Assembly: GCF_019297855.1 (NCBI RefSeq)
Contig: NZ_CP079194.1
Coordinates: 917,501-981,500, forward strand
DNA length: 64,000 bases
Direction of reading: 5' to 3'
Source: Gymnodinialimonas ceratoperidinii
GTDB taxonomy: Bacteria > Pseudomonadota > Alphaproteobacteria > Rhodobacterales > Rhodobacteraceae
This document shows, in pieces, positions 1 to 9,096 of the stretch. The notes under the pieces are model-generated. The model was not told the DNA's origin. It saw nothing but the letters and a program-made list of their open reading frames with translations, and ran no database searches. Each line of letters starts with the position of its first letter. The stretch's first letter is position 1. The position numbers and the translations under genes are program-made.

Positions 1-1115
1 TCGTCGGAGGTGAAGGCGCCGCGCTGGAACAGGACCGAGATCAGCGGCACGGCGATGACCACCAATGCCACGGCGGCCGGAATGGTCAGCGCCATGGCTA
101 GTTCCCCCGCGCGAGAGAAGGCGTGGCGTCCGCCCGCGTCATCGCCGGCGCGCAGCCGGCGCGACAGATCGGGCAAAAGCACGATGCCGATGGCAATGCC
201 CACCACCCCGAGCGGCAATTGATAAAGCCGGTCGGCGTAGTAGAGCCAGGCGATCGCCCCGTCGAAGAAACTCGCCACGAAACGGCCCACCAGCAGGTTC
301 ACCTGCACCACACCGCCCGCCAGCATTGCCGGGAAGGCAATCCATGCAAGCCGCCGCATGTCCGGCGTCAGGCGCGGCAGGCGCGGGCGGATGCGGAAGC
401 CGGCGCGCGCGGCGGCGAACCAGACCAGCGCCATCTGCGCGATGCCCGCCAGCGGCACTGCCCAGGCGAGCACGTCGCCATAGGTCTCGGCCGGGTCGAC
501 CAGCGTGGTCATCTTGCCGTCGGGCTGCCACAGGGAGGCCCCGGTAAGAACGCCCACAAGGATGATGTTGAGAAGCACGGGAGCGGCGGCGGCGGCAGCA
601 AAGCGCCCGGTGGCGTTCAGCATCCCGGAGAAGAGCGCCGCCAGCGAGATGAACAGGATGTAGACGAAGGTGATGCGGCCATAGTCGACGGCGAGAGGGA
701 AGCGTTCGTCCCCCGCGAAGCCACCCGCCATGGCGAGGACCAGCCACGGCATCACCAGTTGCGCCAGAAGTGTCAGCGCGATCAGGACCGAGGCGAGGCC
801 CGAGAAGGCATCCTGCGCGAAACGCTCCGCGTCGTCTCCGCTTTCCACTTTCTTGGAGAACATCGGCACAAAGGCCGTGTTGAAAGCGCCCTCGGCGAAG
901 AAGCGGCGGAACATGTTGGGCAGGGCGAAGGCCACGAGGAAGGCCTCGGCCACCGGACCGGCACCCAGAAAGGCACCGATCAGGATGTCGCGCACGAAGC
1001 CGAGGATCCGCGAGCACATGGTCCAGAAGCCCACGGTAAAGACGCCCGCGATCAGGCGGATCGGAGCGGGCGCGTTCGGAGCCTCGGACGGCGCTTGCTT
1101 CGGGTCGTTCTCCAT
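1..1115 (-). CDS. murJ: lipid II flippase MurJ (N-terminal part; C-terminus beyond the left edge)
   Basis: Predicted inner-membrane flippase that moves lipid II to the periplasm for peptidoglycan synthesis. About 371 codons are visible. After a short Pro-rich start (MENDPKQAPSEAP) the protein reads SRILGFVRDILIGAFLG and FAEGAFNTAFVPMFS, the conserved first segments of the MviN/MurJ family, and then alternates hydrophobic helices. The reading frame is still open at base 1, where LFQRGAFTSD is another family landmark. The ATG overlaps the glnD stop by one base (TGATG), so translation is probably coupled to glnD. A family member is about 510 residues, so roughly a quarter is missing. Confidence 0.93.
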   Translation of the reverse strand, partial: MENDPKQAPSEAPNAPAPIRLIAGVFTVGFWTMCSRILGFVRDILIGAFLGAGPVAEAFLVAFALPNMFRRFFAEGAFNTAFVPMFSKKVESGDDAERFAQDAFSGLASVLIALTLLAQLVMPWLVLAMAGGFAGDERFPLAVDYGRITFVYILFISLAALFSGMLNATGRFAAAAAAPVLLNIILVGVLTGASLWQPDGKMTTLVDPAETYGDVLAWAVPLAGIAQMALVWFAAARAGFRIRPRLPRLTPDMRRLAWIAFPAMLAGGVVQVNLLVGRFVASFFDGAIAWLYYADRLYQLPLGVVGIAIGIVLLPDLSRRLRAGDDAGGRHAFSRAGELAMALTIPAAVALVVIAVPLISVLFQRGAFTSD

Positions 1116-3946
1116 CACGCGCCGGCCCGTTCAGCGACCCGCAGGATCGCGTCGCGAAGCTTGTTTTCCAGCGCGGCGCGCCGCTGCTCCGAGTGCAGTT
1201 TCAGCCCGAAGGTATCCTTGACGTAGAAGGTATCGACGACCTGCACCCCGTAGGTCGCGATGGTGGCCGAGGCGATGTAGACATTGGCCGCGGCGAGCGT
1301 CTTGGTGAGGTCATAGAGAAGGCCGGGACGGTCGCGGGTATCGACCTCGATGATGGTGTAAATCTCCGAGCCTTCGTTGTCGAAAGTGATCGTGGTGGGC
1401 ACGTTGAAGGGCCGCTCGCGCTTCTTGATCTTGTCGCGCTTCTCCATCGCCTCGGAGGTCACGACCTCGCCCTTGAGCGTCTTGCGGATCATCGTGGTCA
1501 GGCGCGGCAAGCGAGCCTTCTCATAGGGGTTGCCGTCGCGGTCCTGCACCCAGAAGACGGCCGTGGCATAGCCGTCCTTCGACGTGTAGGTCCGCGCGTC
1601 CACCACGTTTGCTCCCACCAGCGACAGCGCGCCCGCCAGCCGGCTGAAGATGCCCGGATGATCGACCAGCGCAAAGCAGACCCGCGTGGCATCGCGGTTT
1701 TCGTCCTGCTTGGTCTTGATCTTGATTTCGTGGCTCTTCAACCCGTTCAGCATCTTGGCAAAGGTGACCTGTGTCGCCAGATCGAGCCCTTGCCAGTAAG
1801 GGCCGTAATGGCGATCGACCTCGACCTTGACCGCTGATTTCTTCCAGTCCGACAGCGCCTTGCGCAGGCGTTTCTTGGCCTCGCCCTCCAACTGCTCGCG
1901 GTTGAGATCCTCCAGCCCCGTCTCCAGCGCCATTGCTGTGGAGCGGTGCAGCGACCGCAGCAGGGTGGCTTTCCAGTTGTTCCACGTATTCGGCCCGACA
2001 CCGCGGATGTCGCAGACCGTCAGCACCGTCAGCAGGTCCAACCGCTCGCGGGTGCGCACGGCCTTGGCGAAATCGCGCACCGTGCGCGGGTCGGCGATGT
2101 CGCGTTTCTGCGCCATGTCGGACATCAACAGGTGGTAGCGAACCAGCCATTCCACCGTCTCGCACTCTGCCGGTTTCAGTCCGAGCCGAGGCGCGATGCT
2201 CCGCGCCATGCGGGCGCCGAGGATCGAGTGATCCTCGTTCCGGCCCTTGCCGATGTCGTGCAACAGGCAGGCGACATAAAGCACCTTCCGGTTCACACCG
2301 CTTTTCAGGATGCCAGAGACGAGGGGAAGCTCTTCCTCCAGCTCCTCCCGCTCGATCTGGGCGAGGGTCGAGATCACCTGAATCGTGTGCTCGTCGACGG
2401 TGTAGCTGTGATACATGTTGAACTGCATCATCGCCACGATATGCCCGAATTCCGGCATGAAGGCCGAGAGGACGCCAAGCTCGTTCATCCGGCGCAGGGC
2501 GCGCTCCGGGTTGCCGTGTTTCAGCATCAGGTCGAGGAAGATCCGGTTGGCTTCCCTGTCGGACCGCATCGTGTCGTCGATCAGGTCCAGCCGTGCCGTC
2601 AACTCGCGCATGGCATTGGGGTGGATCAGGTAGCTGGTCCGCAAGGCCTCCTCGAAGAGCCGCAGGATGTTGAGCGGGTCCTCGAAGAATTCCTCCGGCG
2701 AAGCGATGTCGAGCCGGTTCTGGCTGAGCGTGTACCCCGGCTTGAGCCGCTTGCGCCGCGTGACGCCGCGCAGAAAGCCGAGGATCGCGGGTTCGGTCTT
2801 CACGTGGCGTGCTTCCAACCCGGTCAGAAAGATCCGCGTCAGATCGCCCACCTGCGTGGCCTGCAGGAAGTAATCCTGCATGAAGTGCTCGACCGCGCGT
2901 CGGCCGGAATGGTCGCTGTATCCGAGCCGTGCGGCCACTTCGACCTGCATGTCGAAACTGAGCATATCCTGTGCCCGGCCCGCCAGCAGATGCAGGTGAC
3001 AGCGCACCGCCCAGAGGAACCGTTCGGCCTCGTCGAAGGCGGCGAACTCCTCGGGACGGAAGATGCCGAGGCCAACCAATTCGCCCGCCTTCGCAACGCT
3101 ATGCTCGTATTTGGCGATCCAGTAGAGGGCTTGCAGATCTCGCAGGCCGCCCTTGCCCTCCTTGACGTTGGGCTCGACCATGTAGCGTTGACCGCCCTGC
3201 TTTTCGTGGCGGGTGTCACGCTCTTCAAGCTTGGCTTCGACGAACTCGCCGATGGTGCCCTCGAACAGCTGCTCGCGCAGGGTCTCTTGCAACTCCGCCG
3301 AAAGCGACGCGTCGCCGCTGAGGTGGCGCATCTCCAGAAACGTCGTGCGGATCGTGTAATCCTCGCGCCCGAGCCGCAGGCAGTCCTTGATGGTTCGGGA
3401 CGAGTGGCCGACCTTCAGGCGCAGATCCCAGAGCATGTAGAGGGTGCTCTCGATGATGCTCTCGACCTTGCCGGTGACCTTCCAGGGCGTGAGAAACAGT
3501 AGGTCCACGTCCGAGAACGGCGCCATTTCCGCGCGGCCGTAACCGCCGACCGCCAGCACGGCGATCCGCTCTCCCTCGGATTGGATGTTCGTGGGGTAGA
3601 GGTAGGTCTGCGCGACGCGGAGAACCTCGGTCACCAGCACATCGGTCATGAAGGCGTAGGAGCGGGTGGCACGCCGGGCGGCGAGAGGATTTGCGGTGAA
3701 GGCCTCGGCCAGCGTGGCGCGGGCTGCGGACTGCGCCTTAGCCAGTTCCGCCACGGTGGCTGCGCGGATTTCACTTGGGTTCGCGGCCGATGCACAGGCT
3801 GCATCGATGCGCGCGGCCAAGGCCGGTTGGTCAATAATCTCTTCCCCGGGCAACAGGAGCGTGCCCGGGGAAGATGCAGCAGAGAGGCTTGGGTTTAACG
3901 GCTGATCAGAAGCCGAAACCGCCAAGGCTTCTTGGGGCTGGGTCAA
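1115..3946 (-). CDS. glnD: bifunctional PII uridylyltransferase / uridylyl-removing enzyme
   Basis: Nitrogen-status sensor that uridylylates PII under low glutamine and removes UMP under high glutamine. The 943-residue protein has a nucleotidyltransferase domain with GGYGRAEMAPFSDVDLLF near residue 130, a long helical linker, an HD domain (LLHDIGKGRNEDHS) near the middle, and two C-terminal ACT domains for glutamine sensing. The start appears to be TTG at 3946, preceded by AGG nine bases upstream. It lies 41 bases inside the preceding lipoprotein gene. A start further in (TTG at LLPGEEI) is possible. murJ follows with a one-base overlap. Confidence 0.95.
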   Translation of the reverse strand: MTQPQEALAVSASDQPLNPSLSAASSPGTLLLPGEEIIDQPALAARIDAACASAANPSEIRAATVAELAKAQSAARATLAEAFTANPLAARRATRSYAFMTDVLVTEVLRVAQTYLYPTNIQSEGERIAVLAVGGYGRAEMAPFSDVDLLFLTPWKVTGKVESIIESTLYMLWDLRLKVGHSSRTIKDCLRLGREDYTIRTTFLEMRHLSGDASLSAELQETLREQLFEGTIGEFVEAKLEERDTRHEKQGGQRYMVEPNVKEGKGGLRDLQALYWIAKYEHSVAKAGELVGLGIFRPEEFAAFDEAERFLWAVRCHLHLLAGRAQDMLSFDMQVEVAARLGYSDHSGRRAVEHFMQDYFLQATQVGDLTRIFLTGLEARHVKTEPAILGFLRGVTRRKRLKPGYTLSQNRLDIASPEEFFEDPLNILRLFEEALRTSYLIHPNAMRELTARLDLIDDTMRSDREANRIFLDLMLKHGNPERALRRMNELGVLSAFMPEFGHIVAMMQFNMYHSYTVDEHTIQVISTLAQIEREELEEELPLVSGILKSGVNRKVLYVACLLHDIGKGRNEDHSILGARMARSIAPRLGLKPAECETVEWLVRYHLLMSDMAQKRDIADPRTVRDFAKAVRTRERLDLLTVLTVCDIRGVGPNTWNNWKATLLRSLHRSTAMALETGLEDLNREQLEGEAKKRLRKALSDWKKSAVKVEVDRHYGPYWQGLDLATQVTFAKMLNGLKSHEIKIKTKQDENRDATRVCFALVDHPGIFSRLAGALSLVGANVVDARTYTSKDGYATAVFWVQDRDGNPYEKARLPRLTTMIRKTLKGEVVTSEAMEKRDKIKKRERPFNVPTTITFDNEGSEIYTIIEVDTRDRPGLLYDLTKTLAAANVYIASATIATYGVQVVDTFYVKDTFGLKLHSEQRRAALENKLRDAILRVAERAGA

Positions 3947-5075
3947 TGATGTTTACCTGCTGGTTGGCAATCTGCGCTACGGCCAAGGCACGCTGGTTCG
4001 TGCCGTCGTTGAGGAACCGGAACACACCGCCTGCGCCATCGATCTGACCGGCGCCGATCAGGTCGGCGGAACCCAGACGCCCGGTGGACGCGGCGGCCGA
4101 AACGGCGCGGATGGCATCGTAGCCGAGCCCGCCCAAGGGGTGCGGCGCACCGCCGTTGGCCGCAGCATAACGCGCGTTGAAGCTCGCGGAAGCAGCCGGA
4201 TCGGGCAGGGCAAACCAGCTGCCCTGCAAGCCCGAGAATTCAAGCGTTGCGGGCGGAATGTCCCACCGGGTGAGGCCCATCAATTGCGTGCTCGACACAT
4301 CGAGGCCGTTCTCCGGCAGAAGCTGCGCGAAGAGCGGCAGCGCGCCGGCGCTATCGGACGTCAGCAGGATCGAGTTGGCGCCGTTAGAGCGCGCAGCCGA
4401 TACCACCTGCGGCACCACGTTGACGACGCCGTTCTGGCTGAACTCGTAGGGGATCGTGGCCGAGATCGAGGCACCGGAACGGGCTGCGGCGGTGCGCACC
4501 GCGTCGCGGGCGACCTCTCCGGCGAGGTTGTTGGCGTGCACCAGCACGATGTTGCCCCGGCCCTGACGCGACGAATAGGTCACGATCCGCGAGGCGGTGT
4601 TGGCAAATGTGTGGCCGAGCACGAGGACGTTGCCGCCCGCGATCTCGGTGTTGTTGGAGAAGCTGAGGACCGCGATGTTGGAGTTCGCGACAGCCACGCC
4701 CACGGCCGCGGCCGCATCGGAGCGCAGCGGCCCCACGATGACGTCGGCGCCGGCAGAAACGGCTTCCTGCGCACGGCTTGCCGCCGTGGAGGCGTTGCCC
4801 GCGGTGTCGTAGACGGTGATTTCGACCGTCGTCGATCCGGCCACGTCGGCTGCCGCAAGACGGGCTGCATTTTCAAGGCTGCGGGCGAGGGTCGCGTCAC
4901 CGGCGCCACCGCTCACGGGCAGAAGCATGGCGACCTGCACCGTCTGACCCACGCGCGGACCCGCGCCGAGGCCGATCGGGCCGCCGCCGATCTGACAAGC
5001 TGTCAGCACCAAAGACAAAAGAACGGCCACCGCCGCGCGCAGCGGGTTGCGAAGACTGCTGAAACCGGAAACCAT
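3906..5075 (-). CDS. LpoA/LppC-like outer-membrane lipoprotein (penicillin-binding protein activator)
   Basis: 389-residue lipoprotein of the LppC/LpoA type with a periplasmic-binding-protein fold. The N-terminus MVSGFSSLRN is followed by a hydrophobic stretch and a lipobox LTAC, so lipidation is expected at that Cys. After it come VAMLLPVSGGAGD and GADVIVGPLRSDAAAA, typical of type I periplasmic-binding folds. The start at 5075 is chosen because GGGGAGGG lies just upstream and the lipobox then sits at a normal distance. A longer frame opens 21 codons earlier. In other bacteria LpoA stimulates a class A PBP. That role is inferred here. Confidence 0.8.
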   Translation of the reverse strand: MVSGFSSLRNPLRAAVAVLLSLVLTACQIGGGPIGLGAGPRVGQTVQVAMLLPVSGGAGDATLARSLENAARLAAADVAGSTTVEITVYDTAGNASTAASRAQEAVSAGADVIVGPLRSDAAAAVGVAVANSNIAVLSFSNNTEIAGGNVLVLGHTFANTASRIVTYSSRQGRGNIVLVHANNLAGEVARDAVRTAAARSGASISATIPYEFSQNGVVNVVPQVVSAARSNGANSILLTSDSAGALPLFAQLLPENGLDVSSTQLMGLTRWDIPPATLEFSGLQGSWFALPDPAASASFNARYAAANGGAPHPLGGLGYDAIRAVSAAASTGRLGSADLIGAGQIDGAGGVFRFLNDGTNQRALAVAQIANQQVNIIDPAPRSLGGFGF

Positions 5076-5272
5076 AGGCGAAGGCCCTCCCCTTGAGGCG
5101 TAACAAAACCAGACGTGGCGAGAGGCCCGCAGATGCACGCTACGGCGAACAAGAGTTCAAGTAAACGCACCACCCCGAGCCAATCGGCCCACGAATTGGC
5201 TAATGGACCGGATTGCCTGTTCAAAGCAATGGGCGGATTGCCAGTTCGTCCATTCCAAGCGGACCGACGCCC

Positions 5273-6130
5273 ATGAGCCGCCCTGTCTCTGTAGCGCCGG
5301 GCCTGCATTTCGTCGCCACGCCGATCGGCTCTGCCCGAGACATCACGCTGCGCGCGCTGGATATCCTCGGTGCGGCGGACGTAATCGCGGCCGAGGATAC
5401 CCGCACCGCACGCAAGCTCATGGAAATCCACGGAATTCCGGTCAACAACCGCCCGATGATCCCGTACCACGATCACAACGGCGCCGAGGCCCGGCCGAGG
5501 GTTCTGGGCGTGTTGGAGAAAGGCCTCTCCGTCGCCTACGTCTCTGAAGCCGGAACGCCCTTGGTGGCGGATCCTGGTTATCAACTGGGTCGCGCGGCGA
5601 TCGACGCGGGCTTCAACGTGTTCTCCGCACCCGGTCCTTCAGCGGCCCTTGCCGCCCTGACGGTATCAGGACTTGCATCGGACCGGTTCCTTTTCGCCGG
5701 ATTCGCGCCGAGCCAGACCGGCGCGCGGGCGAAATGGATGAAAGGGCTCGATGCTGCCGGAGCCACGGTGATCGCCTACGAAAGCCCGAAACGCATTCAC
5801 CGAATGTTAGGTGAATTGTGCGAGGCTTTGGGAGATGACCGTGAGGTGGCCGTATGCCGGGAATTGACCAAACGCTTCGAGGAGGTGCTGCGCGGAACCT
5901 GTGGGCAGGTCCGCGACCTTCTGTCGGAACGCACGCTGAAGGGCGAGATCGTGGTGGTTATCGGCCGCGCCGTGGCCCGGGCACCGTCGTTTCAGGACGT
6001 GGAAGCGGCGCTCACGGCGGCGATGGAAGACCTGCCGTTGAAGGCGGCCTCTGCCCGCGTGGCGGAGGAATTGGGGATGTCCAAGCGGGACGTCTACCAA
6101 CTGGGATTGCAGCTGAAAAACGGCGACTGA
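5273..6130 (+). CDS. rsmI: 16S rRNA (cytidine-1402 2'-O)-methyltransferase RsmI
   Basis: SAM-dependent ribose methyltransferase acting on C1402 in the decoding centre of 16S rRNA. The 285-residue protein opens with GLHFVATPIGSARDITLRAL, followed by AAEDTRTARKL, SEAGTPLVADPGY and FSAPGPSAALAALTVSGL. This is the normal order of RsmI motifs in the tetrapyrrole-methylase fold. The ATG at 5273 is preferred over an in-frame ATG 20 codons earlier because homologues begin shortly before the GLHFVATPIG strand. It is divergent from the LpoA-like gene, as in many alphaproteobacteria, and runs directly into yraN. Confidence 0.95.
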   Translation: MSRPVSVAPGLHFVATPIGSARDITLRALDILGAADVIAAEDTRTARKLMEIHGIPVNNRPMIPYHDHNGAEARPRVLGVLEKGLSVAYVSEAGTPLVADPGYQLGRAAIDAGFNVFSAPGPSAALAALTVSGLASDRFLFAGFAPSQTGARAKWMKGLDAAGATVIAYESPKRIHRMLGELCEALGDDREVAVCRELTKRFEEVLRGTCGQVRDLLSERTLKGEIVVVIGRAVARAPSFQDVEAALTAAMEDLPLKAASARVAEELGMSKRDVYQLGLQLKNGD

Positions 6131-6480
6131 GGGGGAAGACCTCCTATCTCAAGGGCAAGGCTGCCGAAGACCACGCCCTGCGGGTCTATCTCGATCACGG
6201 CCACAGGCTCGTCGCCCGCCGCTGGCGCGGCCCGGCCGGGGAAATTGACCTTGTGATGGAGAAGGATGGCGAGGTGATCTTCGTCGAGGTCAAGTGTTCC
6301 AGCACCCATGCGCGCGCGGCGGAAGCCCTGACCAAGCGCCAGATCGATCGCCTGCTGCGCAGCGCCGAAGATTGTCTCGGCACCTTTCCCTTGGGCTCGG
6401 CTACCCCGATGCGCTTTGACGTCGCCTTGATCGACGGGCAGGGCCGGTTTGACGTGATCGTCAACGCCCTTTCGGCCTGA
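6127..6480 (+). CDS. YraN family protein (UPF0102, predicted endonuclease-like)
   Basis: Small protein of the UPF0102/YraN family with a restriction-endonuclease-like core. The sequence TSYLKGKAAEDHALRV, then GEIDLVMEKDGEVIFVEVK, contains the family's putative E-x-D...E-V-K active-site pattern. The gene overlaps the rsmI stop. No ATG, GTG or TTG codon lies in this frame near the expected start. The nearest candidates are CTG at 6127 or ATT at 6106, so the start given is a guess. The biological role of the family is not settled. Pairing with rsmI and an LpoA-like gene is common. Confidence 0.85.
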   Translation: MRGKTSYLKGKAAEDHALRVYLDHGHRLVARRWRGPAGEIDLVMEKDGEVIFVEVKCSSTHARAAEALTKRQIDRLLRSAEDCLGTFPLGSATPMRFDVALIDGQGRFDVIVNALSA

Positions 6481-6546
6481 TCGGCCATTGCGCCTGCCGT
6501 CGCGCCACGTCACATAAAGGGACAGGCCAGAACCGGAGGGGCAGAC

Positions 6547-7491
6547 ATGTTGATCGCGTTTCAAATGGATCCAATCGAAGACGTGGATATCAACGCGGAC
6601 AGCACGTTCCGTTTGGCGGAAGAGGCGCAGGCACGGGGCCATGACTTGCTGGTCTATACTCCGGACGATCTCTTTTATCGCGAGGACAAGGTCTGCGCCC
6701 GCGCCCGCCGCGTCACCCTGCAGCGAGTGAAGGGCAACCACGTTGCCGCCGATGCGCCCGAGATCGTGGATCTGGCGGAGGTTGATGTCATCTGGCTGCG
6801 CCAGGATCCGCCCTTCGACATGGGATATATCACGACGACCCACCTGCTCGATCGCCTGCGGGGAAAGACCCTCATCGTGAATGATCCGTTTTGGGTACGC
6901 AATTCGCCCGAGAAGCTGCTGGTGCTGGATTATCCCGACCTGACACCGCCGACGATGGTCGCCCGGGACCTCGAAATGCTGAAAGCCTTCAAGGAAGACC
7001 ATGGAGATGTGATCCTAAAGCCGCTCTACGGCAACGGCGGGGCCGGCGTGTTTCGCCTGACCCGCGAGGATCGCAACCTCAACTCGCTCCATGAGCTGTT
7101 CGTCGGCATCAATCGCGAGCCGCTCATCATGCAGAAATTCCTGCCGGACGTGTCGGCCGGCGACAAGCGCGTGATCCTTGTGGATGGAGAGCCCGTGGGT
7201 GGCATCAACCGGGTGCCTGCCAAGGGCGAAGTCCGCTCCAACATGCACGTGGGGGGGCGGCCCGAAGCGACCGCCCTGACTGAGCGGGAGAAAGAGATTT
7301 GCGCCATCATCGGCCCCCGGTTGAAGGAGATGGGGCAGGTCTTTGTGGGCATCGACGTGATCGGCAACTGGCTGACGGAAATCAACGTAACCTCGCCCAC
7401 CGGCATCCAGGAGTTGGAGCGTTTTGACGGCGTGAACATCGCTGGAAAGATCTGGGACGCCATCGACAAGCGCCTCGCTGAAGCGGGCTAG
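6547..7491 (+). CDS. gshB: glutathione synthetase
   Basis: ATP-grasp enzyme joining gamma-glutamylcysteine and glycine to make glutathione in the cytosol. The 314-residue length is normal. It starts MLIAFQMDPIEDVDINADST and has WLRQDPPFDMGYITTTHLL, the glycine-rich loop LKPLYGNGGAGVFR, and the C-terminal GIDVIGNWLTEINVTSPTG that binds metal and substrate. A good ribosome site (GGAGGGG) lies nine bases upstream of the ATG. It converges on comM with a four-base overlap of the stop codons. Confidence 0.97.
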   Translation: MLIAFQMDPIEDVDINADSTFRLAEEAQARGHDLLVYTPDDLFYREDKVCARARRVTLQRVKGNHVAADAPEIVDLAEVDVIWLRQDPPFDMGYITTTHLLDRLRGKTLIVNDPFWVRNSPEKLLVLDYPDLTPPTMVARDLEMLKAFKEDHGDVILKPLYGNGGAGVFRLTREDRNLNSLHELFVGINREPLIMQKFLPDVSAGDKRVILVDGEPVGGINRVPAKGEVRSNMHVGGRPEATALTEREKEICAIIGPRLKEMGQVFVGIDVIGNWLTEINVTSPTGIQELERFDGVNIAGKIWDAIDKRLAEAG

Positions 7492-9029
7492 CCCTCTTTC
7501 GCGGCAATCAGGCGATAGCCGATGGCTTCGGCGATATGCGGCAGACCGACGGTCTCTGCCGCGTCCAGATCCGCGATCGTGCGCGCCAGTCGTAAAACCC
7601 GGTGGTAGCCCCGCGCGGTCAGCTTGAATTTGTCGGCCGCTTGCAGAAGCATCGCTTTTCCCTCGGCGTCCGGGGTGGCGATCTGATCCAGCAACGCGCC
7701 TTCGGCATCGGCGTTGACCCGGGCCTGCGCGCCAAGGATTGCGAACCGCGCGGCCTGCACCTCGCGCGCCTTGGCGACGCGTATCGCAATAGCAGCGCTG
7801 GTTTCGCCGGAGGCTGGCAGGTCGAGGTCGGCGAAGGCCACCGGCGGCACCTCGAGGCGGAGGTCGAACCGGTCCATCAGTGGGCCGGAAATCTTCCCCA
7901 TGTAATCCTGCCCACAGATCGGCGCGCGGCTGCAGGCCTCGTTCGCATCGTAGAGATTTCCGCAGCGACACGGGTTCGCCGCGGCGATCAGAAGGAAGCG
8001 GCATGGGTAGGTTACATGGGCGTTGGCCCGCGCAACGACGACATCGCCGGTCTCAATCGGCTGGCGCAGCGTCTCCAGCACCGCACGGGGGTATTCCGGG
8101 AACTCGTCGAGAAACAGCACGCCGTTGTGCGCGAGGCTGATCTCGCCGGGTTTCGCGCCGCGCCCGCCGCCCACGATTGCGGGCATGGAGGCGGTGTGAT
8201 GCGGCGAGCGAAACGGACGTGTGCGCGAGATGCCGCCTTCATCGAGCAGGCCGGAAAGCGAGTGGATCATCGAGGTTTCCAGCGCCTCGGGTGCGGAGAG
8301 CGGCGGCAGGATGCCCGGCAAGCGCGCCGCCAGCATCGATTTGCCGGACCCCGGCGCGCCGACCATCAGCAAGTGGTGACGCCCCGCCGCGGCGATTTCG
8401 AGGGCGCGCTTGGCGCGCTCCTGCCCGCGCACCTCGGACAGGCATTTCGTGCCGGCCTCGGCAAGTACCTCGCCCGGCTCGGCTGGCTCCAGGGGGGCGC
8501 GGTCGGTGAGGTGGGCAATCAGATCGCCTAATGAAGCAGCCGCAAAAACGGGCGTCGCGCCGACCCATGCAGCCTCTGCGCCGCAGCCCTCGGGGCAGAG
8601 CATGATCCGGTGATCCTCGCCCGCGGCCAAGGCGGCGGGCAAGGCACCGAGCACCGGCACGAGGCGACCGTTCAGCGAAAGCTCCCCCAATGATAACGCG
8701 CCCTCGACCCGCTCCTTGGGCAGAATCCCCAATGCGGCCAGAAGCGCGAGCGCGATGGGCAGGTCGAAGTGAGAGCCCTCCTTCGGGATGTCAGCCGGGG
8801 ACAGGTTCACCGTGATCCGGCGCGAGGGCAGGGCGATGGCCATGGCGTGGAGCGCGGTGCGGACCCGTTCCCGCGCCTCGGACACGGCCTTGTCCGGAAG
8901 GCCCACGATAGCGAAACCGGGCAGGCCCGCCGTCACGGCGCATTGTACCTCGACCCGCCGTGCCTCGAGGCCTTCGAAGGCCACGGTATGGGTCAGGGCG
9001 AGAGCTTCGGCGCTTGGGGACTCGAACAT
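7488..9029 (-). CDS. comM: ComM/YifB family magnesium-chelatase-like AAA+ ATPase
   Basis: 513-residue AAA+ protein of the YifB/ComM family, the branch-migration helicase that extends recombination joints during uptake of transforming DNA. An N-terminal domain (AFEGLEARRVEVQCAV, GLPGFAIVGLPDKAVSEA) precedes the Walker A GAPGSGKSMLAA, the Walker B GVLFLDEFPEY and the arginine-rich sensor region. A four-Cys element, CRCGNLYDANEAC then C seven residues on, may bind zinc. It is the last gene of a minus-strand group after the GST-like gene. Two TTGGTTAA boxes lie just upstream (9061-9088). Confidence 0.93.
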   Translation of the reverse strand: MFESPSAEALALTHTVAFEGLEARRVEVQCAVTAGLPGFAIVGLPDKAVSEARERVRTALHAMAIALPSRRITVNLSPADIPKEGSHFDLPIALALLAALGILPKERVEGALSLGELSLNGRLVPVLGALPAALAAGEDHRIMLCPEGCGAEAAWVGATPVFAAASLGDLIAHLTDRAPLEPAEPGEVLAEAGTKCLSEVRGQERAKRALEIAAAGRHHLLMVGAPGSGKSMLAARLPGILPPLSAPEALETSMIHSLSGLLDEGGISRTRPFRSPHHTASMPAIVGGGRGAKPGEISLAHNGVLFLDEFPEYPRAVLETLRQPIETGDVVVARANAHVTYPCRFLLIAAANPCRCGNLYDANEACSRAPICGQDYMGKISGPLMDRFDLRLEVPPVAFADLDLPASGETSAAIAIRVAKAREVQAARFAILGAQARVNADAEGALLDQIATPDAEGKAMLLQAADKFKLTARGYHRVLRLARTIADLDAAETVGLPHIAEAIGYRLIAAKEG

Positions 9030-9060
9030 GCCGCAAACCTTGCCGCAGCGAGGTTAGCGA

Positions 9061-9088
9061 TTGGTTAACGCGAGCCGTATTTGGTTAA
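9061..9088. promoter_or_regulatory. paired TTGGTTAA boxes upstream of comM
   Basis: The 8-mer TTGGTTAA occurs at 9061-9068 and again at 9081-9088, exactly 20 bp apart, so both copies face the same side of the helix. On the coding strand of comM they read TTAACCAA. This resembles the TTAACC half-site bound by the cell-cycle and competence regulator CtrA in alphaproteobacteria. The boxes lie 32 to 59 bases before the comM start codon. The identity of the regulator is inference. Confidence 0.4.
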
Positions 9089-9096
9089 GGCGCGCG

